Shown: positions 1-10,378 of the stretch, piece by piece
Position numbering within the stretch: position 1 is the stretch's first letter
Layout of the letters: the number at the start of each line of letters is the position of its first letter
Source: Siphonodentalium dalli
Lineage: Eukaryota; Mollusca; Scaphopoda; Gadilida; Siphonodentaliidae
Direction: 5' to 3'
NCBI GenBank assembly: GCA_032622095.1
Contig: CP136062.1
Location: 160,452,875-160,516,874, forward strand
Length of the DNA: 64,000 nucleotides
The notes under the pieces: model-generated
Seen by the model: the letters and a program-made list of their open reading frames with translations, nothing else
The model's database searches: none
What the model was told of the DNA's origin: nothing
Translations under genes and position numbers: made by a program

Positions 1-259
1 ATTTTGGGCGATGTTATTAAAATGCTACAATCTCCAGTTGACATAGCGCCTGAATGCTAACTTAACAGTTTCACATACCCGAACAAGTCCATAATATGTC
101 TTTAACTATTTTAAACAATTGTAAACCTGCCCCAAATGACTCCACTTTACGGGGGACGCTGTGGCTGAGCAGGCTTTTATTGTAATTATTTTTCACATGC
201 CTTGAACTGTAAAAAAAAATAAAAAACAATGCAATTGGCTGTTCTTCCAGCCATACTTT

Positions 260-301
260 GGCTAGCATCACCAAATTCACCCTCTTGTGACCTCATTCTG
301 C
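260..301. repeat. Fragment of foldback element (GAGGTCCCC family)
   Basis: The stretch from GGCTAGCATCACC to CTCATTCTGC matches one arm of the complete element at 25943-26188. It lies in the SNRPB intron upstream of the 656 exon. Confidence 0.6.
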
Positions 302-517
302 ATAGCTGGCCTCATCTGCTATGGGAGACATTGACTCAGATTGAAATTCCCAAATAGTGAATATTGTGATGTACACCCATTGGGAACCTCGATTATGCAA
401 TGTTTCGTCTGCCAATTTGGGGGATATAGAGAAACTAAACTAAACTAAAGAAAGAATCTTTGAAGAAGTTTTTATAAAAATTGGATAATGAAACTTTCCA
501 GAGAAGATTAGGCCTAA

Positions 518-622
518 GCAGAATGAAGTCCCCAGTTGGTGAATTTAGTGATGGTAGCCCGCGGGATAGCGTCACTAAATTCAACCTCATTCTGCACATG
601 ACAGGCACCGTATTCTCAGGCC
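518..622. repeat. Diverged copy of the GAGGTCCCC foldback element
   Basis: It starts with GCAGAATGAAGTCCCC and runs through an inverted half ending CTCATTCTGC. It continues into a relic of the terminal ATGACAGACACAC motif. It lies immediately upstream of the acceptor of the SNRPB exon at 656. Confidence 0.6.
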
Positions 623-655
623 TGATTATAAATAACATTTCCTTTTAATTTGCAG

Positions 656-872
656 GAAGGTATGTCCCGCGTTCCACTTCATGGAGCACAGGTTGGTCCA
701 GGAATGGGACGGGCAGCAGGACGTGGTGTTTCCGGTGGAATGGGAGGTGGTGGACCTGGTCTACAAGGACCTGCTAGAGGAGTTGGTGGTCCATCCCAAT
801 CAATGATGGCGCCCAGACCAGGCGGACCACCAATGGGTGGACGGGGAGGTCCACCAAGACCTCCAATGCAAA
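656..872 (+). CDS. SNRPB: SmB/B' exon (internal; Gly/Pro/Arg-rich tail), partial gene
   Basis: This is an internal coding exon of the small nuclear ribonucleoprotein-associated protein B/B', a core Sm-ring subunit of U1, U2, U4 and U5 snRNPs in the nucleus. It opens in phase 0 directly after a pyrimidine-rich acceptor ending in TTTGCAG and ends at the donor A|GTATGT, giving 72 codons plus one base. The translation contains SRVPLHG, GRAAGRG and ARGVGGPSQ. These match the conserved linker after the Sm fold in SmB, followed by Gly-Gly-Pro/Arg-Gly-rich sequence. The Sm1/Sm2 motifs are not here and must lie upstream of base 1. The GRG and RGG dipeptides are of the kind symmetrically dimethylated by PRMT5 in SmB; that is family knowledge, not seen here. 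The assignment is firm because two downstream exons continue in frame. Confidence 0.93.
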
Positions 873-973
873 GTATGTATACTCTGTTTCAATATAAACA
901 TGTTGTCCCATAATAATACGGGTCTAAAGATAATGGGTATGGGGTCTATCGATGTTTATCACGATACAGACGT

Positions 974-1136
974 CACAATTAGGAGATAAACATACCCTGT
1001 TGAGTTGTACATTCTGGGATTCGAGCATGAAAACAGTTTGTGAACGAGCCGGCTTGCCGGCGAGTTCACAAACTGTTTTCATGCTCGAATCCCAGAATGT
1101 ACAATGTAACAGGGTATGTTTATCTCCATTGTAATT
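974..1136. repeat. Near-perfect foldback element in SNRPB intron
   Basis: The two arms of about 70 bp are almost perfect inverted copies. Both carry GAGATAAACATACCCTG, a CATTCTGGGATTCGAGC core and AACAGTTTGTGAAC. They are separated by a roughly 15-bp centre around GCCGGCTTGCCGGC. It has no coding capacity. Confidence 0.9.
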
Positions 1137-1307
1137 CAACCTAGCAAGGAATTTGCAAAAAAAACTATAAAAAGTATCATTTAGTCATTTTCATGACACG
1201 AATCGAGACTTTCATATCGCCGTTGTCACCGTGCACAAATCTTGGGTTTGTTCATTGCGTTACTCGGAACAGTGCTCCGTAACCATTTCCTGTGGGGCGG
1301 GTTGTCT

Positions 1308-1497
1308 CGTTTCGCTACTCCGTTTTGCGCCGATAAAATTGTACCGTGCGACATTCAGATTTGATGCACGCTGAAGCGGCCGATGAACGGTATCTATAGA
1401 CAACAACGCGCGGGTGTGTTCGTTTCGCTATTCGTTCTGCGCCGATGCAATTTGACCGTGCTACATTCAGATTTGATGCACGCTGAAGCGGCCGATG
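1308..1497. repeat. Tandem duplication, about 112 bp period
   Basis: CGTTTCGCTA, TGCGCCGAT and ACATTCAGATTTGATGCACG recur about 112-113 bases apart (for example 1351 and 1463). There are two copies, diverged by a few substitutions, in the first SNRPB intron of the window. Confidence 0.8.
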
Positions 1498-2673
1498 TCA
1501 GTGAATCGAAAACGGAAGTTAGCCGCTCTCGGCCAATCAGAATGCTTGTTTTTAGTGACAAATACTCGATTGAATTACAATACGATATATATCGCAATTT
1601 TACTTACCTAATATTATAGTGATATTGCCTAGTAATAAAAACCTTGTGGTTGTATATATATTATCTTTGATATCTTTGCGAGCCATTTCAGGCGCTGTGA
1701 TTTGATCAAAGATGTAAATAGTCAGTGTGTGAATATTTGTGTGTTAATTGTTATAGAAATAATTGCTAGTGTTTTAAATAGTCCATATTTCCAAATTGCT
1801 TATTTTCCCCAACAGGATATTGAATGAAAAATAAAATAATGTAGCATTCATTGATTCCATAAAAATGTAAACTTATCAAACTAACACCTGCTTCTTAGAA
1901 TTGATGAGCTTTCTAAGTACATGTAGGTCACAGGATGAAATGACCTGTTAATGTGAATCTAGGATGTCAACAATGAGAACAGAACACGTTGTCTTAACTG
2001 TCGGCATTTGATTCTTTGATGAATACCTCTTTGAACAGTTAGACAACTGAGGCATGGCACAATCGGGGAAAGATTAATACAAACAAACTTAGGCCTTTTT
2101 TTTTTTCAAGCAAGCTGCATTTGTGCACATTTTTTTGTCTTAACTTTGACCAATATTAAACAGATTGTGCTTGCTTTTGTCGGCAGTCTGTAAAAAAATA
2201 TGTTACCGTAGTTGAGATATAGAACACTGAATTTATTAGATTGGGAGATAGATTATATACAATAAAGCAATGTTGGTCACATCTTATGGAAATATTTCCT
2301 TATTTTACCATGCTTTGAGGTATCACTGAATGGTCCATATCGATGAACTGACCACATACATACTAATGCACAATAGTAGTATAAATTTAAAGTCCCACAC
2401 TATTCACTCAATAATGATATAGTTCACAGAGGGTCATACTGTCTATTGATTGGACGAGCACTATCACCTATCACAGTAGTTTTGACATTGCCCGGCAACT
2501 GTGCAAGCAAACTATCACCGGGCTATAGTCTTTGGACCCCCCCTGCTGACGTGCTGTTTCAAATATATTGCCTTGTTAGAAAATTGTATTTTTTGGTGCA
2601 GAGACCACCAAAGAGGTGGTGGTCCTTATAACTGACTATAAAAGGTTAATAAATATTTATAACTATTTTTCAG

Positions 2674-2760
2674 TGCCACCAGGCAGAGGCGGACCTATGA
2701 TGGGAATGCAGAGGCCCCCAATGGGAGGACCACCAGGAATGCGACCACCAATGATGCGAG
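2674..2760 (+). CDS. SNRPB: SmB/B' exon (PPGMRPP proline-rich tail)
   Basis: This is the second SmB exon seen here. It follows the acceptor CTATTTTTCAG and ends at G|GTAATT. Two bases complete the Met codon split with the previous exon, then 28 codons follow and one base is carried over. The peptide has MPPGRGGPMMGMQRPP and PPGMRPPMMRG, the proline/methionine-rich repeats typical of the SmB C-terminus. In the family these PPGMRP-type motifs are bound by WW and GYF domain proteins. The preceding intron is about 1.8 kb and carries a foldback repeat (974-1136) and a short tandem duplication. The reading frame has no interruption. It is part of the same gene as the exons at 656-872 and 3368-3402. 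Confidence 0.93.
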
Positions 2761-3367
2761 GTAATTAATGATTTTGACCCAATTTGAATCATGGTTTCTC
2801 ATGAATCTCTTGGATGATTTCAAAAACCATCCTGCCAATTTTTTTGCACGAGTTATGCCTCCTGATTTGTTTACGGAGCGTCTTATGTCGCTATGTTAGC
2901 ATGACAACTCTGACAAACTTGACCAAAATTGGTTTGTGAGTTTCATTCAAGCACACCTTTTCTTATGCATCAACTCAACCACAGCATCTTCGATGCGACC
3001 CTCATTGTTTTTAAACGACAATGGTCACTAGTCTATTAGTAGTAGACTAATCAATCGACTTGTCGATAATTTTATGACAGTGAGCACTTGCTTGTTTGAC
3101 TGCGATTGTGGTTACTGACTATATCAATTACATCTTCTAACATACTTGCATTCACATGGATGATGCTAATTCTGTCCGTATACATATAATATAATGCATG
3201 CAGTCATGAATATAATCAGTCATAAGTATCGTGCTATCAATTAGTGAACCATCAATTTTGTAGTTGATTTTAGCCTAAATTCTAGTTGATGTCGATTAAT
3301 CGTTTCAAGCACGAGAACCTCTTGTTACTATCTTCCAGACATTAATGTTTTCACTTTTTCTTTCCAG

Positions 3368-3402
3368 GACAGTACCATGGTATGGGAGGACCACCGATGT
3401 AA
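3368..3402 (+). CDS. SNRPB: SmB/B' terminal coding exon with stop
   Basis: This short last coding segment follows the acceptor CTTTTTCTTTCCAG. Two bases complete a Gly codon and the frame reads Q-Y-H-G-M-G-G-P-P-M followed by TAA at 3400-3402. The ending G-G-P-P-M continues the proline-rich SmB tail, and phases agree with the 607-bp intron before it. Only 35 bases of coding sequence are in this exon; the 3' untranslated region continues downstream. The tail visible in this window is about 111 residues in total, with several PPGMRP-like or GGPP motifs. It is shorter in proline repeats than human SmB, as expected for an invertebrate, but the judgement is by eye. Confidence 0.9.
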
Positions 3403-4396
3403 GGATGTGTTCAGTGATCAGATATCTGCAGAGTGATAGTTGTGCGTGATAGTGATAGGGCATCGAGTAAATGTGGTGTGTTACCAGCGTATGCTGTATT
3501 ATCTTCTTGCATTGATCTAGTGGAGTGTCGGAGACAACGATTGAAGAAAACGTAAATCTGACGACAAGGACCATTGTACGGACGACACTGGGAATGAAAC
3601 AAATGTAAACATAAAGTACATGTATAGACTGGATAACAAGGATCTGGGATGCTGCTGACTACAAGGACCAATTGAAACAATTGAAAATCTCAAAGCAAGG
3701 AGGTAGTTTTCCCCCCGACTACGACACTCTTAATTGAAACAAGTGTGAATCTGACATCAATAATCTAAATCAATTTGTCTTGTGGCAGCAGCAATATCAA
3801 GACTTCTGAACGTTTGACGAATTTGATTTATTGCTAGTCTTCTGTTGTTTTTGTCAAAGTAATAATGAATCATACAGTTTATATGTCTTAAAAGCGTCTT
3901 GTGAACTTCATATCTTAAATTTTACTTCTTAATTTCTCACTATTGTCACATTCCAACGAGAAATATAGGTCGATAAATACACAAACTGCTCATATACTCT
4001 GAAACGACTTGCCAAAATTACTGATATACATTTAGCTGTTTTCAATATTCTGCACACAAGTTATAGAATAGAATGATACATTGTCAGCTATACTACTTGA
4101 CATACCATTCTACTAGATGTAAGAACATTATTGCATACACTAATTATATTACAACTATATTATGGCATTTGATTTGGCCAAACTGTACCCTTTAGACAAT
4201 CACAGATGTTTTCCCGGAGAGATCAATAAGTTCAACAAAACTATCTGTTCCCATTTTTTTACCCTGTGCCAATGCATTCTCTTATATATGCGAGTCGACC
4301 ATAGGTCGCCTCGCATATATAAGAGAATGCATTGGCCTAACAATTTTTTATCATTTTTTTAAAATGTTTCTTACAATTTTTAGGACATAAAATAAA
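3403..4396 (+). other. Probable SNRPB 3' untranslated region and flank
   Basis: No coding signal was found after the SNRPB stop. AATAAA hexamers on the plus strand at 4391-4396 and again at 5779-5784 are candidate polyadenylation signals; transcript evidence would decide between them. A small hairpin element (4266-4346) lies just before the first. Confidence 0.4.
4266..4346. repeat. Small hairpin element
   Basis: Inverted arms of about 28 bp begin CCAATGCATTCTCTTATAT and end with the complement. One arm alone recurs near 20951-20985, so it is a dispersed family. Confidence 0.8.
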
Positions 4397-4975
4397 AAAC
4401 ATCTATTACCCTGCAGGGAGCCCCACACATATATAGAAGCATATAGAAGAGTGTCGTCTGCTCATGTTTGTCTGGGGCTCTGTATGGGTGAAATTATAAA
4501 ATTATTATCTTAACAGTTCCTACTTGTCAATGAGTATTTAGTAATTAAAGGGTTAACTAGAATTTTATATCGGGGAATGTGGTTATGTAATGACTTCTAG
4601 TCTTGGATCGCTCATGTTGATGTTTTCTCCTCCCTAAAGATAGAAGCATAAAGGAATTGTCTTTTCATTTCTTTTTTTGGGAATTAGTTATAGGGGGGAT
4701 TTGAGGGTATTGACAGTGTTTTATCTGGTGGAAGATTCAGTCCAAGTTTTTTTCAATGTAACCCAGCTAGTGAATTCCGAAGAGGGATAACACTGGTTTA
4801 CGTCAAAGTATGATTCCCCTTACACTTCCATAGTGGACTTGAAGCAAAAGTACGGCTCTACTAAAATAACTAAATAACGGTGATAAAATGTCACAATTGT
4901 GAAAGTAACCCAGTTTATTCCAAAGAAAACATATCTGTTCTGAACTTCTCAAGAGAAACTGTTGAAAGTATTAAT

Positions 4976-5192
4976 TACAGTAATGCCCTAATTAATCGAA
5001 TCTTTAACCACAGCAGAATTATGGATAACTTTTCAGGATTTAGTCGGAAATATGGCTTGTTGCTATTCATCGGAAAGCTCTCAGGGAGAGCTTTCCGACG
5101 AATGGCAACAAGCCATATTTCCGACTAAATCCTGAAAAGTTACCCATAATTCTGCTGTGGTTGAAGAGTCGTTTAATTAGGGCATTACTGTA
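4976..5192. repeat. 217-bp foldback element
   Basis: Arms of about 105 bp start TACAGTAATGCCCTAATTAA and end with the complement GGCATTACTGTA. The centre is GAGAGCTTTCCGA and its complement around a 3-base loop. Arm identity is very high by eye, suggesting recent origin or ongoing arm homogenisation. Confidence 0.9.
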
Positions 5193-5326
5193 CTATTTTG
5201 ACCTCGCAACATCGTAACAGTTCAGGTTTTTTTTCCAAGCATAAACAATCTATCAAAGGTGAATACTCCTGATTAGACAGCATTATGCTGTGTGTAATTA
5301 ACATAAAATGTTAGATTGTAATCGAG

Positions 5327-5518
5327 CCTTGAAATAGTGTGTCTGTCATTTGCAGAATGAGGTCCCCAGAGGGTGAATTTAGTGATGCTACCCCGCATAG
5401 TGGGCTAGCATCACCAAATTCACCCTCAGGGGACCTCATTCTGCTTACATCTCAGCAGAATGAGGTTCCCAGAGGGTGAATTTGGTGATGCTAGCCCACT
5501 ATGCGGGGTAGCATCACT
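5327..5518. repeat. Double-hairpin foldback element, right end truncated
   Basis: It begins CCTTGAAATAGTGTG like the complete copy at 25943-26188. Two consecutive hairpin modules each have arms GAGGTCCCCAGAGGGTGAAT and complement around a GCTACCCCGCATAG centre. The right terminal repeat is missing. Confidence 0.85.
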
Positions 5519-5519
5519 A

Positions 5520-5998
5520 TTTCCGATAAATTTAGCATTTCATATTGATTCGTATAAAGTTTATTAAAAAAATTTTTTGTTTAAACCCACCACTGGATAT
5601 GGCTGTAAATTCTGCAATAGCAGAGAAAGGGAACCTTACTAGTATCCTTATCTCTACTGTTTCACTAGCTGATCTACATTGATGAGGAAACTTGGACTAT
5701 GGAAGATTATGATTTTTTATTGTCAATCATGTTCTCAGAGCATGAAGTACTGTTGATCATCTTATTTAACATTATGTAAATAAACCATGTCATTTATGTA
5801 CAAAGTGTCCATCTATATACCCCTGTAACGAGGTTATGGAGCGGATATTGGAATCATAGTGGGGTAGATTTGTAACAAAATTGTTCACTTTATGACTAAA
5901 GCGAAAGTTTCCAGATGAGAACTGTATTTTGGGCTATCGGATCGAAACTAAATTTGGTGTGAGTTTATAAGCTCAAAACACAGGTCTAGTTTGTTTTT
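5520..5998. other. No gene seen; partial repeat at 5870-5995
   Basis: AT-rich sequence without coding signal. Bases 5890-5970 (GAAAGTTTCCAGATGAGAAC, GGGCTATCGGATCGAAA) resemble 19855-19960, so they are part of a dispersed repeat lying just upstream of the ~150-bp-unit element head. Confidence 0.6.
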
Positions 5999-6560
5999 AT
6001 GTGTACCCATACCATAGTATGGTACACATAATGTCAACGTCCGGATTGACCACTCGTCGTTTGTCCGTCCGTCCGTCTATCCATAGACACTTTACATGTA
6101 ATGCGATAACTCAAACATTTTCCCTCCTATCAAAACCAAATTTTGTATAAGGGTTTTTCAGCCCAAAATCCAGATAGAGTTCAGATATGGGTTTGATCCG
6201 ACTTTTATTTTACAGAGTTATGGCCCTTTTCAGACTTAAAATTCACGCATTCTGCCATAACTCAAACATTTTTTATCTGATCGGAACCAAATTTGGTATG
6301 CGAGTTTCTCAACCCAAAATACAGATCGAGTTTGAATATGGGTTTGATCAGATTATTTTTAACGGAATTATGGCCCTTTGACATAGAATTCATGCATGCT
6401 TCGATAAATCAACCATTTTTCATCTGATAGGAACCAAATTTGGTATCCGAGTCTCTCAATCAAAATACAGATCGAGTTTGAATATGGGTTAGATCCGATT
6501 TTTTATACCAGACTTATGGCCCTTTTTAAACTAAGAATTGAACAGATTTGAGATTTTTAT
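5999..6560 (+). mobile_element. Element family A: hairpin head, ~150-bp tandem units
   Basis: The head is a hairpin, TATGTGTACCCATAC against GTATGGTACACATA (5999-6029). It is followed by GACCACTCGTCG, a GTCCGTCC run and three tandem units. Unit markers TCAAACATTT, CAGATCGAGTT and TTATGGCCCTTTT recur at spacings of 151 and 147 bases (6111, 6262, 6409). The right end has no matching terminal repeat, so this copy is probably truncated. No protein is encoded. Confidence 0.8.
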
Positions 6561-7004
6561 GCTTACAATATAACCGGAGCAGCTTACAATTAATTACCTG
6601 TGATATCAGTTTAGCTCTAAGAGAGTGGTAGAGATAAATCTGATATCTGATGCTCACTGTACTGCACATATCAAATGACTTTAATAGCCATCTGTTGTTT
6701 ATTGCATTTCCATAGTGTGTGGACAGGGTTTATCAACTCCCATATGTCTCTCTGGTTTAGCCTATCAATGCAACATTCAAGTGACATACCTGGTACAGTC
6801 CCCTAATTTTATAGAGTTAAAATTGTTAACCCTGGTCATTAATTTTATGCTTTTGTATATTTTTCATGTAATCATTCTATTATATCTCCAGGTTTCTCCT
6901 TCTTCACTTGTATCGATTTTTGTAGTTAAAAATGATCCCTTCTCAACATTCCTGATACTTTAACAGAAATACCTTTCATCTGATATATCTCATTTTGTAT
7001 CATG

Positions 7005-7284
7005 TATCGGGCTACAGGTTGTACTTTTAGTCTGATCATCATAAAATTTGTCATTAATGTTAATAATGACATGTAGATAGGAACGAGTCGTTTTTGGGTC
7101 ATTCGGCCAAAAAACATGGCCACCAGCAGCCATCTTGGATTTTACTCTTTGTATGACTAAATCTTTAGCACGGGCTACAGGTCGTACCTTTAGCCTGATC
7201 ATCATAAAATTTGTCATGGCTGTTGAAATTGGAATGTAGATGGGAACGACCCATTTTGGGGTCATTCGGACAAAAAATATGGCC
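7005..7284 (-). repeat. Start of the ~162-bp satellite-like array
   Basis: The first two units carry the array's markers: CGGGCTACAGG, TCTGATCATCATAAAATTTG, GACATGTAGAT and GGTCATTCGG. Unit length is divisible by three in many copies, so the minus strand stays open by chance; this is not taken as coding. It is interrupted at 7285 by a hAT-like insertion. Confidence 0.9.
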
Positions 7285-7909
7285 ACCAGTGGCAGGGGTG
7301 GCACCAGAAAATCCCCGACGGGGGGGGGGGGGGGGGGCTACACTAAATTACACCATATTGCCTGTTGGTATGTGAAATGAGCATTTTCAAGAGAGGGTTG
7401 ATAAATACCCACATCTGCCAACTAGGTCGGCAATAATATTCCATGTAACACCTAAATTAGCAGATGAGATAACTCGAAGATTAAAACCCATGAATTGTTG
7501 TGAAAATTCCTATATTCTAGGGAGGCCACTTGTCTTCTGTGTCAGTTCTAATTTCTAATTTCATTAGTTGCAAGTTCCAGCATGGTGTTTCACTGTCGGG
7601 GATATAGCAAACATGTGGTAGCCAGCAATGATAAAGCACACATGTTTCAATAGATTTTCATTACCACTAAAACGCTGATGGTGTAACAATACAGGGGAAT
7701 ACCCCCCCCCGGATTTAATGGGAACATGTGAAATGAATATCTTGTGTGGGATATATTCCGCTGTATGTTCTCTCTGACACTTTCCAACACTGACAGTCTG
7801 TACATGATTACTTCATCTTCATACACACAACCGACTTACATATAGAAAATCCCCGACGAGGGGGCTAGAGCTCCCCGACAAGGGGGCTGTGGCCACCCCT
7901 GACCAGTGG
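7285..7909. mobile_element. Non-autonomous hAT-type transposon with 8-bp target duplication
   Basis: The element proper is 7293-7901 (609 bp). It starts CAGGGGTGGC and ends GCCACCCCTG, a terminal inverted repeat of the hAT superfamily type. The octamer ACCAGTGG lies directly before (7285-7292) and directly after (7902-7909), a perfect 8-bp target duplication within a satellite unit. Subterminal CCCCGACG...GGGG motifs recur in both ends, and an 18-G run occupies 7320-7337. There is no transposase reading frame, so it would depend on a hAT transposase supplied elsewhere. Confidence 0.9.
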
Positions 7910-9690
7910 CCATCTTGGATTACAAAATTTAATCCATTAGCACGGGCCTCAGGTCGTACTGTTTGTCTGATCATCATGAAATTTGTCATGGATGTTAATA
8001 TTGACATGTAGATGAGAACGAGTAATTTTGGGGTCATTCGGCCAAAAAACATGGCCACCAGCAGCCATCTTGGATTTTACTCTTTGTATGACTAAATTCT
8101 TTAGCACAGGCTACAGGTCTTACCTTAGTGTGATCATCGTAAAATTTGTCATGAATGTTAATAATGACATGTAATTGGGAACGAGTCATTTTGGGGTCAT
8201 TCGGCCAAAGAACATGGCCGCCAGCAGCCATCTTGGATTTTACTCTTTGTATGACTAAATTCTTTAGCATGGGCTACATGTCGTACCTTTAGTCTGATCA
8301 TCATAAAATTTGTCATGAATGTTAATAATGACATGTAGATGGGAACGTGTCATTTTGGTGTCATTCGGCCAAAAAACGTGGCCGCCAGCAGCCATCTTTG
8401 ATTTTACTCTTTGTATGACTAAATTCTTTAGCACGGGCTACAGGTCGTACTTTTAGTCTGATCGTCATAAAATTTGTCAAGAATGTTAATAATGACATGT
8501 AGATGGGAACGAGTCATCTTGGGGTCATTCGGAGAAAAAAACATGGTCGCCAGCAGCCATCTTGGAATTTACTCTTTGTATGACTAAATCATTTAGCACG
8601 GGCTGCAGGTTGTACCTTTAGTCTGATCATCATAAAATTTGTCATGAATGTTAATAATGACATGTAGATGGGAACGAGTCATTTTGGTGTCATTCGCCGA
8701 AAAACATGGCCGCCAGCAGCCATCTTTGTATGACTAAATCCTTTAGCACGGGCTACAGGTCGTACCTTTAGTCTGATCATCATAAAATTTGTCATGGCTG
8801 TTGAAATTGGAATGTAAATGGGAACGAGTCATTTTGGGGTCATTCCGACAAAAACATGGCCGCCAGTGGCCATCTTGGATTTCAAAATTTAATCCATTAG
8901 CACGTGCCACAGGTCGTACTTTTAGTCTGATCGTCATAAAATTTGTCAAGAATGTTAATAATGACATGTAGATGGGAACGAGTCATCATGGGGTCATTCG
9001 GCCAAAAACATGGTCGCCAGCAGCCATCTTGGAATTTACTCTTTGTATGACTAAATCATTTAGCACGGGCTACAGGTTGTACCTTTAGTCTGATCATCAT
9101 AAAATTTGTCATGAATGTTAATAATGACATGTAGATGGGAACGAGTCATTTTGGGGTCATTTGGCTAAAAAACATGGCCGACAGCAGCCATCTTGGATTT
9201 TACTCTTTGTATGACTAAATTCTTTAGCATGGGCTACAGGTCGTACCTTTAGTCTGATCGTCATAAAATTTGTCACGGATGTTAACGATGACATGTAGAT
9301 GGGAACGACTCATTTTGGGGTCATTCGGCCGAAAACATGGCCGCCATCTTGGATTTTACTCTTTGTATGACTAAATACTTTAGCACGGGCTACAGGTTGT
9401 ACCTTTAGTCTGATCATCATAAAATTTGTCATGAATGTTAATAATGACATGTAGATGGGAACGAGTCATCTTGGGGTCATTCGGCCAAAAAACATGGTCG
9501 CCAGCAGCCATCTTGGAATTTACTCTTTGTATGACTAAATCCTTTAGCACGGGCTGCAGGTTGTACCTTTAGTCTGATCATCATAAAATTTGTCATGAAT
9601 GTTAATAATGACATGTAGATGGGAACGAGTCATTTTGGTGTCATTCGTCCGAAAAACATGGCCGCCAGCAGCCATCTTGGATTTTACTTT

Positions 9691-9814
9691 TCTCTTAATG
9701 TCTATAAACTAGTATTAGACATTCAACTTTCCACATTCCTAATCGCTCCATTGACTGTAATACATTAAATTATTTCCTTTCAAGTTGAGCTACAGTGTAA
9801 TTGATACTTTCATT
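9691..9814 (+). mobile_element. Tail (right end) of AAGTTGAGCTA element inside array
   Basis: The non-unit segment runs from CTCTTAATGTCTATAAAC through CAAGTTGAGCTACAG to ACTTTCATT, then rejoins the array at AGTCTGATCATC. The same segment ends the complete element at 16241-17077. Confidence 0.75.
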
Positions 9815-10296
9815 AGTCTGATCATCATAACATTTGTAATGGCTGTTGAAATTGGAATGTAGATGGGAACGAGTCATTTTGGGGTAATTCGGACAAAAAA
9901 CAAGGCCGCCAGTGGCCATCTTGGATTACAAAATTTAATCCATTAGCACGGGCCTCAGGTCGTACTGTTTGTCTGACCATCATGAAATTTGTCATTGATG
10001 TTAATATTGACATGTAGATGAGAACGAGTAATTTTGGTGTCATTCGGCCAAAAAACATGGCCGCCAGCAGCCATCTTGGATTTTACTCTTTGTATGACTA
10101 AATTCTTTAGCACAGGCTACAGGTCTTACCTTTAGTGTGATCATCGTAAAATTTGTCATGAATGTTAATAATGACATGTAATTGGGAACGAGTCATTTTG
10201 GGGTCATTCGGCCAAAAAACATGGCCGCCAGCAGCCATCTTGGATTTTACTCTTTGTATGACTAAATCCTTTAGCACGGGCTACAGGTCGTATCTT

Positions 10297-10378
10297 TAGC
10301 TCAACTTTAGTTAAGTTTGAGCTATTGCCATGGCTTGGTATCCGTCGTGTGTGTGTGCGTGATTCGTCAACAATTTCC
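10297..10378 (+). mobile_element. Head (left end) of TAGCTCAACTT element inside array
   Basis: TAGCTCAACTTTAG followed by TTAAGTTTGAGCTA forms the head hairpin. It is followed by CCATGGC, a TCCGTC/GTGTGTG stretch and GTCAACAATTTCC. It joins the array at CGTATCTTT, the same unit position at which the tails rejoin. Confidence 0.75.

Noticed and set aside
7681-7720. Second hAT end at the CCCCCCCCGG stretch
   Set aside because: It is internal to the 7293-7901 element and has no duplicated flank.
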